A stretch of 64,000 bases of DNA, from positions 558,001-622,000 of the forward strand of contig CAVVKW010000004.1 in NCBI GenBank assembly GCA_963749035.1, given 5' to 3'. The notes below the pieces were generated by a model. The model saw nothing but the letters and a program-made list of their open reading frames with translations, was not told the origin of the DNA and did not search any database. This stretch comes from CAVVKW01 sp963749035 (GTDB lineage Bacteria; Verrucomicrobiota; Verrucomicrobiia; Chthoniobacterales; JAATET01). The position numbers and the translations under genes are program-made. Position 1 is the first letter of the stretch; each line of letters begins with the position of its first letter. This document shows, piece by piece, positions 54,384 to 62,547 of the stretch.

Positions 54384-55279
54384 GCCCGTCGACCAGGCGA
54401 CGGGCGGTAAAGATGAGTGTGGAAGAAGGCTGGAGCGAAGGAAAGACGGCGTCGGCGTGCCGGGCGTTGGGCTTGGCGCGATCGAGCTATTACCGAGTGG
54501 CGAAGGTCAGCGTGGAGAGCCGACGCGTGCGCAAGGAGATCATCGATCTGAGCAGCAAGCATCCGAGATATGGCTACCGCAGGATCACGGCGCTTTTGCG
54601 GCGGGATGGCTTCGAGATCAACCCGAAACGGGTGGCCCGTATCCGGCGTGAAGAAGGCTTCAAGGTCAGCAAGCGGCGACGACGCATGCGTCGTCTGGGA
54701 GTCTCGACGGCCGAGCGCAAGCGAGCCGAGCGCCCGCGGGAAGTGTGGAGCTGGGACTTCGTCGAAGACCAAACCGAAGCTGGGAGCCGGTTCCGGATCC
54801 TGACGCTGATCGACGAGCATACCCGGGAGTGTCTGGCCACGCATGCCGCTTGGTCGATCCGGGCCGTGGATGTCATCGGAGTCGTGGAGGCCGCCATCGC
54901 CCGCTACCGAGCCCCGGAGCATATCCGCAGCGACAATGGTCCGGATTTTATCGCTTACGCGATCCAAGACTGGCTGGCGGCCCAAGCGATCAAGACAATC
55001 TACATCAAACCAGGAAGTCCGTGGTAGAACGGCCACATCGAGAGCTCCCACGACAAACTGCGAGACGAATACCTCAACCGAGGACTCTTCGACAGTCTGG
55101 CCGAAGCCCGTGTCATCCTGGAAAGCTGGCGCGTCGAATACAACACTCTGCGACCGCACAGCTCGCTCGGCTTCCAGACGCCGGTGGAGTTCGCGGTCGC
55201 GGCCGACAAGTCCCGTCTCCAGTCGCCCTCCGGGCTCCTTCCGACGGGACTTGCTTCCAAAACGAAAACTCTAATTTAG
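54377..55279 (+). pseudogene. orfB transposase of the IS407-like element, interrupted by an amber codon
   Basis: The frame covers 301 codons including the final stop (TAG 55277). DDE-type residues are Asp in VWSWDFVED and Asp in RSDNGPDFIAY. After KPGSPW a TAG at 55025 stands where family members have Glu (ENGHIES). The frame then continues with NGHIESSHDKLRDEYLN, carrying the third catalytic residue, to the true end. A single G-to-T change would explain the stop. Truncated protein would lack the catalytic Glu. Confidence 0.85.
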
Positions 55280-55305
55280 ATCTGTCTCACTTCCGGGGCA
55301 GGCCA

Positions 55306-55424
55306 GTCAAGCTCAGCCACCCCGATCGGGTGTTCGAATTGCTGGTTGTCACCATCTGCAATCTGATCGTCCGCCAACCCCGAGAGCGAAGCGGCTAGGG
55401 GTTGGCTGCAGCGCCTTGTTCGCT
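55306..55424 (-). other. attC1, truncated at its R' end by the IS407-like element
   Basis: The site begins at GTCAAGCTCAGCCACC directly after the IS and ends at core GTTCGCT (55418-55424). The R' core (expected NNNGAAC) is missing. The central part contains the imperfect hairpin seen in the other sites. It terminates cassette 1, whose gene stops inside it at 55395. Confidence 0.85.
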
Positions 55425-55922
55425 GTGTATTGTGTCGATAAATTCCGCTTTCTGAGTCTCGGACTCAAAAACTCGAAGGGGAATGGTGCAAATGCCCCTA
55501 GGTCCGAACCAGATCTCCAATCTGCCTTCATTCTCGCAAACATCTACGAGGTGTTCGAGCGGGAATTGCGTCACTATGTCCATGCAGGAATACGTAAGAG
55601 TGCCGCTTGCGATTGTAAACTCGGCCCTTACAGGAAGTCTTCCTTCTGTCTGTTTTCTTATAAACTTAGTTACGCGATGCTTGATTGAAGGAATGAACGT
55701 GAAGAAATTCAAGGCCGCGCCAATAGCAGCTCCTAATAGGCCACCAAGTATGATCACGTTTACTGGATGCTCGCATAATAGGAACGCGACGACTAAACCT
55801 AGCGGGACTGCCCCGCGAATAGTCGAAATCACGCGCTTTTTCGCAATCGGACTCGTCCGAAAATATTGGCGTAGAGCCGGTGCGGACATGTCATTCAGGT
55901 CGGCGAGGTATGAAATCGTCAT
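55395..55922 (-). CDS. Cassette 1: YcxB-like membrane protein
   Basis: Encodes 175 residues from ATG 55922; the longer frame to 56012 is only attC2 read through. Two membrane helices lie at about 30-70 (GAVPLGLVVAFLLCE, VIILGGLLGAAIGAALNF). The C-terminal part has the YcxB-like pattern FPLEHLVDVCENEGRLEIW and FESETQKAEFIDTI. It ends EQGAAANP, encoded by attC1. Function unknown; YcxB-type proteins are small membrane proteins. The cassette's ends carry matching cores (GTTCGCT at 55418, AGCGAAC at 55935). Confidence 0.78.
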   Translation of the reverse strand: MTISYLADLNDMSAPALRQYFRTSPIAKKRVISTIRGAVPLGLVVAFLLCEHPVNVIILGGLLGAAIGAALNFFTFIPSIKHRVTKFIRKQTEGRLPVRAEFTIASGTLTYSCMDIVTQFPLEHLVDVCENEGRLEIWFGPRGICTIPLRVFESETQKAEFIDTIHSEQGAAANP

Positions 55923-55934
55923 TTGTAATTTATC

Positions 55935-56058
55935 AGCGAACGTCAAGCTCAGCCATTCTAAACGGGTGAATGCAAACGACTGGTGATCAACTGCCGGTAG
56001 CGGGTCGCGCAACCCAGCCGCGCAGCGGCTAAGGGTTGGCTACAGCGCCTTGTTCGGC
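55935..56058 (-). other. attC2
   Basis: A 124-bp site with cores AGCGAAC (55935-55941) and GTTCGGC (56052-56058). The left core pairs with cassette 1's other end, the right core with cassette 2. Conserved arms are GTCAAGCTCAGCC and GGCTACAGCGCCTTG. Confidence 0.88.
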
Positions 56059-56415
56059 TGTATTTCTCATATTAGGGCGAGATGCCTTGAATTGAAAAAG
56101 TGCAGTGGAACCGCGGTGCTCTGCCAACGCAACTAGGGCGACAATCGCGATGATGCTGATTGGTGAGAGTGTAGTAAGAAGGGCGCCAAGCAAGCCGACA
56201 AGCGATCCCTGATAAAAGTAATTCAGATCGGAGCGAAACAATAGACCATAAATAATCACCGGAATGCCGACCAGCAAAGCAGCTTTTCCGAGGGCCATAC
56301 GAATGGCTCCGAATATATCATCAAGATCAATGTAGACATGAAAGTATTTTCCAATCTCGAGAATCAAGGGGGTTGCGATTGCAATAATTATGCACAGGAT
56401 CAGAAGTCTTTTCAT
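56029..56415 (-). CDS. Cassette 2: small four-helix membrane protein
   Basis: Encodes 128 residues with hydrophobic segments at about 3-20, 43-61, 70-87 and 88-98 (LLVGIPVIIYGLLF, GLLGALLTTLSPISIIAIVAL). No family is recognised. It ends AEQGAVANP encoded by attC2. There is no clear Shine-Dalgarno before ATG 56415, so expression may depend on read-through from upstream cassettes. Confidence 0.68.
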   Translation of the reverse strand: MKRLLILCIIIAIATPLILEIGKYFHVYIDLDDIFGAIRMALGKAALLVGIPVIIYGLLFRSDLNYFYQGSLVGLLGALLTTLSPISIIAIVALVALAEHRGSTALFQFKASRPNMRNTAEQGAVANP

Positions 56416-56473
56416 AAATATTGAGATTGCGCTGACGGATTTCCGGAGTGCGAGGATAAACCTATTTCAATGA

Positions 56474-56599
56474 GCCGAACGTCAAGCTCAGCCACCCCGA
56501 ACGGGCGTGCGAGCTATGGATTGTGATCTGCTGAATTTGACGCTTTCGATCAACTGAACCGGAGCGCGGGTAGTGGTTTGCTGCAGCACCTTGTTAGAC
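56474..56599 (-). other. attC3
   Basis: A 126-bp site with cores GCCGAAC (56474-56480) and GTTAGAC (56593-56599). The GTTAGAC core is the only one that fits the classical GTTRRRY consensus fully and is shared only with the far end of cassette 3. Confidence 0.88.
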
Positions 56600-56911
56600 G
56601 AGCTATTGAAGTTGGGACCTGCCGGAATCGTGATCGAGATTTGGTAGAGCTCGCTCATCGTGTGCCACGAAAATCCACGAGCAATGGACGGTGATCATAT
56701 GCGACGAACGGGCGCGAAAAGGTGGACTTCGTGGCACTCGATGAGCTTCTACGGCTATCAGTGGCGTGTTTGGCAGATTGATGTGGAGCCGAAGGCGCGG
56801 AGTAAATCTACCTCGACCGATCATATCATATTCTCGAGGCGTAGATTCTCGATTCAACGCGACCCCACGATTCGTCGTGCACTGTGATAGGTCGCGGCCT
56901 GTATCTCTGTA
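56600..56911. other. Cassette 3: no confidently assigned gene
   Basis: The interior between matching cores GTTAGAC (56593) and GTCTAAC (56912) is about 312 nt. On the minus strand an ORF with ATG at 56824 encodes 73 residues (MIGRGRFTPRLRLHINLPN) and stops at 56603, eight bases before the core. On the plus strand a 75-residue frame runs 56660-56887. Neither resembles a known family. Because the core contributes TAA, the usual EQGAAANP tail is impossible here. Gene-less cassettes are known. Confidence 0.5.
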
Positions 56912-57038
56912 GTCTAACGTCAAGCTCAGCCACCCTGAGCAGGTGACCGAGCCGCCAGTGGCAGATTCCTACAGGTTGCACGGCCGCTAACCCCAGCCAG
57001 CGAAGCGGCTAGGGGTTGGCTGCAGCGCCTTGTTCGGC
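56912..57038 (-). other. attC4
   Basis: A 127-bp site with cores GTCTAAC (56912-56918) and GTTCGGC (57032-57038). Arms GTCAAGCTCAGCC and GGCTGCAGCGCCTTG are intact, with a variable centre (CAGTGGCAGATTCCTACAGG). Confidence 0.88.
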
Positions 57039-57167
57039 TCAGATCTCAACCTCAATGTATGTTCCAATGCCGGAATTTGCGATGGCTTCGTTGATCTCAG
57101 CAATTCGTTTTTGTATTCGTGGCCAGCTTGTAGAAAGAAGGACAACAATAGCAATCCGTCTTCTTTT
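57039..57167 (-). pseudogene. Cassette 4 gene, 3' fragment
   Basis: A minus-strand frame interrupted by the ISL3 element reads RRIAIVVLLSTSWPR, then IQKRIAEINEAIANSG and a natural-looking end IGTYIEVEI, with TGA at 57041-57039 just before the attC4 core. A hydrophobic segment (IAIVVLLST) suggests a small membrane-anchored protein. The missing 5' part is the fragment at 59645-59696. Family unknown. Confidence 0.55.
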
Positions 57168-58064
57168 GGCTCTTCGCTATTCCGAGTGGGTTTACAGAGT
57201 GGGCCTGAAAGCTGGGATTTGAAGGTCGAGTTGACTGGCTTTGAGGTAGGCCATGGTTTGGAAGTTGCGGAGGGATCGGTATCCGCGAGCCAATCGTTTG
57301 GCGAGTTGAAGTAACCCGTTGATGGCCTCGATGGCGCCGTTGGTGACGCGGGTTTTGAGGAAGGCGACGATTCCCTTCCAGTGCCGCTGGATGGAGCAAG
57401 CCAGCTTGCGGAAGGGTTCGAGCCGACTGAGTTTGGCACTCTTGCACCACCATCGCAGGCTTTCTTCATCTTCTCCGGCGAGGATGTCCTGAAGGGTCTC
57501 GCGCAGACCCAACGCGCGACCGAGTTTGGGATGGAGGCGGATCAGATTGCGGCGTTCGGCTTGCTGAGCTTCTGTTCGGCTCCATGAGTTGCCCCGCAAG
57601 GCCCAGAGTACTCCGCTCAGATCGGCTCCCTGCCGGGCGATCATCTTGCGCACCCGATCGCAAGCCTGCCCGGCCATCATCATGAGATGGAAGCGATCGA
57701 AGACAACCTCTGCCCACGGGAAGCTTTCCCTGGCCCCTTTCTGGTAAGCCTCGCTCATGTCCATACTGATGAGGCGGATCTGTTCGGGGCAGGCTTGGTG
57801 GGCGGGCAACTCTTTGGCGAAATCAGCCAAGGCTTGAGCGCTGCGACCTTCGACCATGAGCAAGAGTTGTGGGTGTCGGCGTCGATGATGTTGATCACGT
57901 AACGGTAACCCCGGCGTGAACTCGTCTCATCAACGCAAATCCGCGTGACTTCCGACCAACTTTCCCGGGCATGAGCACTTTCCACGTAATGTTGGGCCAC
58001 GCGCCAGAGTCGGGTATTGAGGTGGTGCTGAAAATGCGGACACGGGATAGACCAAGAAAAAGCC

Positions 58065-58415
58065 GTGAACGAAAAACCAAGAGAAACGAACAAGGGGCGA
58101 CGATTTGACGAAGAGTTCAAACGAAGCGCCGTGGAAATGCTGGAAAGCGGAACGCGAAGCGCGACACAACTAGCGCTTGAGCTGGGGATCTCGACGTGGA
58201 GCCTGGGCAGGTGGAAGAAGCTTTACGGGAGAACCGCCGCCGGGACGGGTCCGGAGGGGGGAGGAGGACCCGTCCCGGCGGCGGGGCGGCCCCAGGACCT
58301 CGCCAGCGAGAACGCTCGCCTGAGAAGGGAACTGGAGTTCACCACCCGCCAACGAGACATTTTAAAAAAAGCCTGCGCCATTTTGGGTCAGGAACCGTGG
58401 AACGCTTTGCGCTGA
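58065..58415 (+). CDS. IS3-family transposase OrfA
   Basis: Encodes 116 residues with an N-terminal HTH (FDEEFKRSAVEMLESG, TQLALELGISTWSLGRWKKL), a Pro/Gly-rich linker, and a leucine-zipper-like end (ENARLRRELEFTTRQRDILKKA). The A7 run at 58364-58370 (TTA AAA AAA GCC) allows a -1 shift into the orfB frame, giving a KKSLRHFGSG joint; the OrfAB fusion is the active transposase in this family. Confidence 0.9.
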   Translation: MNEKPRETNKGRRFDEEFKRSAVEMLESGTRSATQLALELGISTWSLGRWKKLYGRTAAGTGPEGGGGPVPAAGRPQDLASENARLRRELEFTTRQRDILKKACAILGQEPWNALR

Positions 58416-58423
58416 TCGAGACG

Positions 58424-59290
58424 ATGGAAAAGAACAGCTTTACCCTCAAGGAGCTTTGCCTGGCTCTGGAAGTCAGTCGCAGCGGCTACTACGCCCACGG
58501 GAAAAAGACCGAAGGTCTGCGCCAGCGCGAAGACGCCGATCTGAGTGATCGGATCGAAGCGGCTTTCCACGAGAACCGCCGAACCTACGGGACCCGTCGG
58601 CTGCGCGTCGTCCTTGATCGAGAAGGGCAAGTCTGCGGGCGACGACGTATCTCGCGCTTGATGTCCCAGAAAGGACTATGTGCCTTGCGCAAGGGTCGTT
58701 ATCGGCCCCGCACGACCGACAGCTGCCACCCTCATCCCATCGCCCCGAATCGGCTCTTGTCCGATACGACCAACACGACCTCGTCTACCCCTGGGCAGAC
58801 ATGGGTGGCTGACATCACCTACCTACCCACCGATGAAGGCTGGCATTATCTGGCTGCCGAAATGAACCTCGCTTCCCGTCGGATCGTTGGCTGGAAAACG
58901 GGATCAACCATGGAGAGCACCCTCGTCGAAAGTGCCTTCAGCCGCGCCGTCTTGCTCTCAGGAACTCGTCCACAACTCCACCATTCCGACCGCGGCAGCC
59001 AGTACGCCGCTGGGGCTTTCCGCTCCCTGCTCGACTCCCACGGCGTGACGCCGAGCATGAGCCGACGCGCCAACTGCTATGATAACGCCGCCATGGAGTC
59101 GTTCTGGTCCACTCTCAAAACCGAATGCTTCCACGCCGGCCCTCCGGCCACCCAAGCCCAAGCCGACGCGATGCTCTTCGACTACATCGAAACCTTCTAC
59201 AATCCACGCCGACTCCATAGCTCCCTCGACTACCAATCACCCCTCGAATACGAAAACTCACTCAATAACCTAACAACCAAAACAGACTAA
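58424..59290 (+). CDS. IS3-family transposase OrfB
   Basis: Encodes 288 residues from ATG 58424; the frame is open further upstream for OrfAB production. An N-terminal HTH_21-like segment (FHENRRTYGTRRLRVVLDRE) precedes the integrase core with all three catalytic acids: Asp in WVADITYLPT, Asp in HHSDRGSQYA and Glu in NAAMESFWSTLKTE. It ends with the usual NPRRLHSSLDYQSPLEYE. All features of an active transposase are present. Confidence 0.93.
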   Translation: MEKNSFTLKELCLALEVSRSGYYAHGKKTEGLRQREDADLSDRIEAAFHENRRTYGTRRLRVVLDREGQVCGRRRISRLMSQKGLCALRKGRYRPRTTDSCHPHPIAPNRLLSDTTNTTSSTPGQTWVADITYLPTDEGWHYLAAEMNLASRRIVGWKTGSTMESTLVESAFSRAVLLSGTRPQLHHSDRGSQYAAGAFRSLLDSHGVTPSMSRRANCYDNAAMESFWSTLKTECFHAGPPATQAQADAMLFDYIETFYNPRRLHSSLDYQSPLEYENSLNNLTTKTD

Positions 59291-59644
59291 CTTCCCCTGT
59301 CCACTTTTTCGGCTCCACTTCATACTGGAAGAAATCCAGATGCCTCCACTCTTTGCTCACGCTGTCGTGGGTCCCACAACGCTGCCCACGCTGCGGACAC
59401 GCAAACCGTTCTCCACGAGCAAAATCGAGTTCCAAGAGCAGCCGTTTGGGGTCACCCGCAAATTCGCATCGCTCCACTTTCCAGCCTTCATCCAACGCCA
59501 ATGCCGCGGTAAACAGTGATTCGGGTGTCATCCCTGGACTCTGATCCCCGACTATGGGCCGCTTCAAGTCGCTTCCGACCCCACCGCCCGATTCAACATC
59601 GCGCCGTTTGCTGCCTGCCTACCCACTCATTTCAGCGAAGACCC

Positions 59645-59696
59645 ATAAAGTAAAGAACCAGTATGCCTCTGAGAATGTCGATTGGGATGTTTTCAT
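59645..59696 (-). pseudogene. Cassette 4 gene, 5' fragment
   Basis: ATG at 59696, six nt after the attC5 core, opens MKTSQSTFSEAYWFFTL and runs into the ISL3 right end. It is in the right place and orientation to be the start of the gene whose end lies at 57039-57167. Joining the fragments directly shifts the frame, so some bases were lost or added with the insertion. Confidence 0.5.
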
Positions 59697-59702
59697 ATTA
59701 TA

Positions 59703-59828
59703 GCCGAACGTCAAGCTCAGCCACCTCGAACAGATGGTCGAACTACTGATTGTGATCTGGAGAAGGTGACGCTTCCGAGCGTCTGAAAAGGAGAGCGGCT
59801 AGGGGTTGGCTGCAGCGCCTTGTTCGAC
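59703..59828 (-). other. attC5
   Basis: A 126-bp site with cores GCCGAAC (59703-59709) and GTTCGAC (59822-59828). The left core matches cassette 4's GTTCGGC at 57032; the right core matches cassette 5's far end. Confidence 0.88.
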
Positions 59829-60193
59829 TGGATCGGCTGGTGGTCCGGGAAAGGCATCGAGCTACTGGGAGCGTCGTATACTTTGGTTCAAATCGCGAAG
59901 CCACTTCAATGATTGGACGAATCCAGAGAGAAGGGTTCGACTTGGCAGGGATATATTTACGACCGCGGAAGTGATGAGGGCTGGATGTGGCTGGAATGAA
60001 CAGGGACCAAGCTACGAATTTTTTTTCATCCGCCGGAGGCTGCTCACGGACATCGGTCGAAATCCGGTGGAGCTGATCTTGTCTTCGGGGTGGCCTCTCA
60101 AGTCGTCGCAGTCTGAACCAATGGTAGTTTGCCGGGTTTGTCGTCAGCTTCAGAATACCGAATTTACTCATCCGCCGGAGGCTGCATCATGAA
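59829..60193. other. Cassette 5: ambiguous coding content
   Basis: The interior is about 365 nt between matching cores GTTCGAC (59822) and GTCGAAC (60194). A minus-strand frame (ATG 60171, MSKFGILKLTTNPANYHWF) runs through attC5 to 59743 but not in the tail frame; a plus-strand frame (59806-60192) contains SSYWERRILWFKSRSHFND. I cannot choose between them. An identical 18-nt direct repeat, TCATCCGCCGGAGGCTGC, occurs at 60026 and 60168. Confidence 0.5.
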
Positions 60194-60319
60194 GTCGAAC
60201 GTCAAGCTCAGCCACCCCGATCGGGTGTTCGAACTACTGATCGTGATCATCTGCAATCTGGTCGTTCGCCAACCCCGAGAGCGAAGCGGCTAGGGGTTGA
60301 CTGCAGCGCCTTGTTCGAC
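60194..60319 (-). other. attC6
   Basis: A 126-bp site with cores GTCGAAC (60194-60200) and GTTCGAC (60313-60319); arms GTCAAGCTCAGCC and GACTGCAGCGCCTTG. The body is close to attC1 and attC9, including a long shared centre (CCAACCCCGAGAGCGAAGCG). Confidence 0.88.
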
Positions 60320-60993
60320 AAATCTTTGATCGGGATCATAGCCGACAAGAAACAAACGTGCTTGGTCATCAAATCTATATATTAAGTCTCCACCGTAGCT
60401 TTCCCAAACGAGAATCTTTTGTCTCTCAATCCAGTCGCTGAAATGGCGGAATCCGGGCCCGGGCGTATTTGGTGGAGAATGCTTTTTGTCCCATGAAGCC
60501 CCCGCCGCTAGCGTTTTCGAGTGTAACTTCTGGAAATAATCAGATTCTTCAAATGGTGACTTCTCAATGGTGGCGAGCTTCCACTCGCCAGAAGAGGTTC
60601 GAAGATAAAGTCGAGTCTCGCTCATTATTCTTCCCATGTCGAGGCGAAGCCGGAAACCCTTATGTTCTGGATGCCAACTGCAAGTGACCATTGATGTGAG
60701 AGGCCCCCAAGAGAAGTCTCCGTTGACTGGAGTCTCCCAAAGAATTCTCGTGGTGTCTGTCTCGATTAGATATGCGCTGAATGGACTTGGGCCATCTCCC
60801 TTGGGAACAGGCAATCCCACGTTCTGATTCGTGTGACAACAATAGCTAAGTCGCCATCTTGGGAAAGTCCATCACCTTCAATTCGGTTTCCGGTATCGTA
60901 TCCGACAACGAAATAATCATCGATCTTACGTGGAGTGTCGTCGGCCAAAAGAATGCTCCCTGTGAAGAGAGATATGATCATTGGAAGTTTCAT
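60290..60993 (-). pseudogene. Cassette 6: secreted protein gene with a one-base frameshift
   Basis: ATG 60993 starts a signal peptide (KLPMIISLFTGSILLADD) followed by DDYFVVGYDTGNRIEG. Near 60834 the frame shifts: GDLAIVV continues in another frame as TNQNVGLPVPKGDGPSPFSA. That second frame is coherent to the end (WERQ-less beta-rich chain with SDWIERQKILVWESYGG) and finishes EQGAAVNP from attC6. One added base restores about 234 residues. It may be a true pseudogene or a sequence error. Function unknown; probably periplasmic. Confidence 0.7.
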
Positions 60994-60999
60994 ATTTAT

Positions 61000-61128
61000 G
61001 TCGAACGTCAAGCTCAGCCACCCCGAACACGGGACCGAACTTGCATGGTGGACGTTGGATGGAATGGCGGAAGTCAGAACAACTGCGCCCTGTCGCGGCT
61101 AGGGGTTGGCTGCAGCGCCTTGTTCGGC
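61000..61128 (-). other. attC7
   Basis: A 129-bp site with cores GTCGAAC (61000-61006) and GTTCGGC (61122-61128). The left core matches cassette 6's GTTCGAC at 60313. Confidence 0.87.
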
Positions 61129-61413
61129 ATCATTTATATCATGCCAAATTTTGAATGCATTTGTGCGGCGCAGATATTCAGCGTGGCGATCAGCAGATTG
61201 TTCGCACGAGGATCGATTACTCGGGTAACGTATTTTGCGGCGAAAGCGATTCTGATGATGATGACCAAGTTCATGTAAAAACACCTCGGCAAACATGAAG
61301 AATGCGATGTCGATCCGCTGCTTCCAGTGAACTTCTACAATGTCGGGTAGTCGAGTCGTCTCAGCTGAATGGCCGTAATACCAATCTTCGATGTGCGGAA
61401 GGAGCGTCTTATA

Positions 61414-62547
61414 CCATTTCTATCTAAGAATAGGACGTAAAAGTTTGTAGGAACTGTTTGTTTGAGAGAGCAGCCAGCCTTGACCAATCAAGGTGTTTAC
61501 ATTGGCGGGAGATTCCCAAAATTGTTTCAGCAGGCGGACGATGGCGGCTTCGATGTCGTCCAGAGTATCAAACAAGGCGTTGCCGATCTCGTCTTTGAGC
61601 TGGTCGAAGAGCTTTTCAACGGGATTGAGTTCTGGGCCATAGGCCGGAAATTGGAGGACGTGGATGCGCTCGGGAAGCGGATGAGAGCCCGCCTTTTGAT
61701 GGAAGCCGGCACCATCCCAAATGATGACGTGATGGGCGCTCTCGTCGCTCTCGGCCAATTGACGCAGGAAGAAGTCGCTGACTTCCAGACTGAGCGTTGG
61801 GCTGAAAAAGAACTCGCTGGCGTTGTCTCCGTCAATCTCAAGCGCCGCGTAGAGGTGGCCCCACTGATATTTAGTTTGGTAGGGCGCGGTGGGTTTGACA
61901 CCCCGCAACGTCCAAACCTTGCGGATCTCGCTGATCAGCCCATAGCGATGCTCATCAACCATCCAAACACGAACCTTTGCCTCACTCGGCAAGTCGAGGG
62001 CTTGAAGACGCTGGGCCAGTTCTTCTTTGAATGCCAAGGCCGCGACCTCGTCTTTGCGAGCGTGAGTCTTGCGCGGCACTTTCAAGACTCCGCCGACTTT
62101 TCCCAACCAGTAATAAACCCCTTTGAGGCTGAGTTGCACGCCGTGATCTTCGCTCAGCCATGCCCGAACCTCCTTGGCCCGCTTCCAGCGACCTTGGCGC
62201 AGACCTTCCTTAAAGACTTCAATAAGCTCTGGACTCAGCGACGGCTCGTTGCCGGGCGGCTTCTTGCGTTCCAGCAAACCAGCTATTCCAGCCTCTCGAT
62301 ACCAACTCGCCCAGCGACCGACCGCTGAACGGGCTCGAACGACCGCTTCAGCGACCTCTTCCATCGTGTAGTTGCCACTCATTCCCATTCGAACCGCTTG
62401 TAGCTTCTCAATATCTCGACGTTCGGTTGCCGCCTTTTCCGCTGCCTTGACCTCAACGAGATCTCCATCAATTCGAAACTTTTTTCCCATCGCCTAAACT
62501 ACCAGATTCTTGGAATCTTGAATAGTCCTCAAGTTACATAGAAATGG
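61414..62547 (-). mobile_element. IS630-family element
   Basis: The inverted ends ATACCATTTCTAT (61411-61423) and ATAGAAATGGTAT (62538-62550) flank a transposase gene. TA dinucleotides at 61412-61413 and 62548-62549 fit the TA target duplication of IS630/mariner elements. Precise removal restores the interrupted cassette gene. The copy looks complete. Confidence 0.88.
61420..62490 (-). CDS. IS630-family transposase
   Basis: Encodes 356 residues. The N-terminal half has helix-turn-helix segments (YTMEEVAEAVVRARSAVGRW, QLSLKGVYYWLGKVGG). The catalytic half has the DDE pattern: Asp in VWMVDEHRYGL, Asp in HHVIIWDGAGFHQ and Glu in GPELNPVEKLFDQLKDE. No stop or frameshift is visible. The gene is convergent in sense with the cassette gene, both on the minus strand. 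Confidence 0.93.
   Translation of the reverse strand: MGKKFRIDGDLVEVKAAEKAATERRDIEKLQAVRMGMSGNYTMEEVAEAVVRARSAVGRWASWYREAGIAGLLERKKPPGNEPSLSPELIEVFKEGLRQGRWKRAKEVRAWLSEDHGVQLSLKGVYYWLGKVGGVLKVPRKTHARKDEVAALAFKEELAQRLQALDLPSEAKVRVWMVDEHRYGLISEIRKVWTLRGVKPTAPYQTKYQWGHLYAALEIDGDNASEFFFSPTLSLEVSDFFLRQLAESDESAHHVIIWDGAGFHQKAGSHPLPERIHVLQFPAYGPELNPVEKLFDQLKDEIGNALFDTLDDIEAAIVRLLKQFWESPANVNTLIGQGWLLSQTNSSYKLLRPILR

Larger units (their letters stand above)
54049..55305 (+). mobile_element. IS407-like IS3-family element, inactive copy, abutting the first attC
   Basis: The element is 1257 bp with ends TGGCCTGCCCCCGGAG (left) and, inverted, TGGCCTGCCCCGGAAG (right). It holds orfA and orfB in the usual overlapping arrangement with an A7 run (54371-54377) for -1 frameshifting. 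No target duplication is visible (left flank GCGG, right flank GTCA). The right end stops exactly where attC1 would begin (GTCAAGCTCAGCC). The copy appears dead: orfA lost its start frame and orfB has a stop codon before the catalytic Glu. Confidence 0.85.
58023..59317 (+). mobile_element. Intact IS3-family element nested in the ISL3 transposase
   Basis: The element is 1295 bp. Ends TGGTGCTGAAAATGCGGACA (58023) and inverted TGGAGCCGAAAAAGTGGACA (59317) match at most positions. It contains orfA and orfB with no visible lesion. No target duplication is seen (left AGG, right CTT), in line with the adjacent deletion in the ISL3 gene. Because both ORFs and ends are intact it is the most likely active IS in the window. 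Confidence 0.88.
57192..59531 (-). pseudogene. ISL3-family transposase, split and frameshifted
   Basis: The N-terminal fragment (start ATG 59531, to about 59325) has the zinc-binding-like FACPQRGQRC and ends HLDFFQYE. The sequence resumes left of the IS3-family insert with NTRLWRVAQHYVE and ICVDETSSRRGYRYV (DDE Asp). A one-base frameshift occurs near 57865 (DADTHN then LLMVEGRSAQAL). The remainder has ISMDMSEAYQKGARE and VVFDRFHLMMM (second Asp) and ends LDLQIPAFRPTL. Roughly 50-60 residues between FFQYE and NTRLWR are missing compared with the family, so a deletion accompanied the IS3 event. Not functional. Confidence 0.85.
57168..59644 (-). mobile_element. ISL3-family element inserted in cassette 4, itself split by an IS3-family element
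   Basis: Inverted ends of 24 bp (57168-57191, GGCTCTTCGCTATTCCGAGT; and inverted 59621-59644, GGGTCTTCGCTGAAATGAGT) match at most positions and fit the ISL3 terminus type. Between them is an ISL3 transposase in pieces. The flanks CTTCTTTT and ATAAAGTA show no 8-bp target duplication, so the insertion was either followed by local change or is old. The element separates cassette 4's gene ends. Confidence 0.85.

Noticed and set aside
56987..57469. Minus-strand ORFs ending in NKALQPTPSRFAGW (also near 55349 and 63555)
   Set aside because: This tail is attC read in a different frame from the EQGAAANP tail. These ORFs start or end inside attC sites or IS DNA and do not fit cassette genes.
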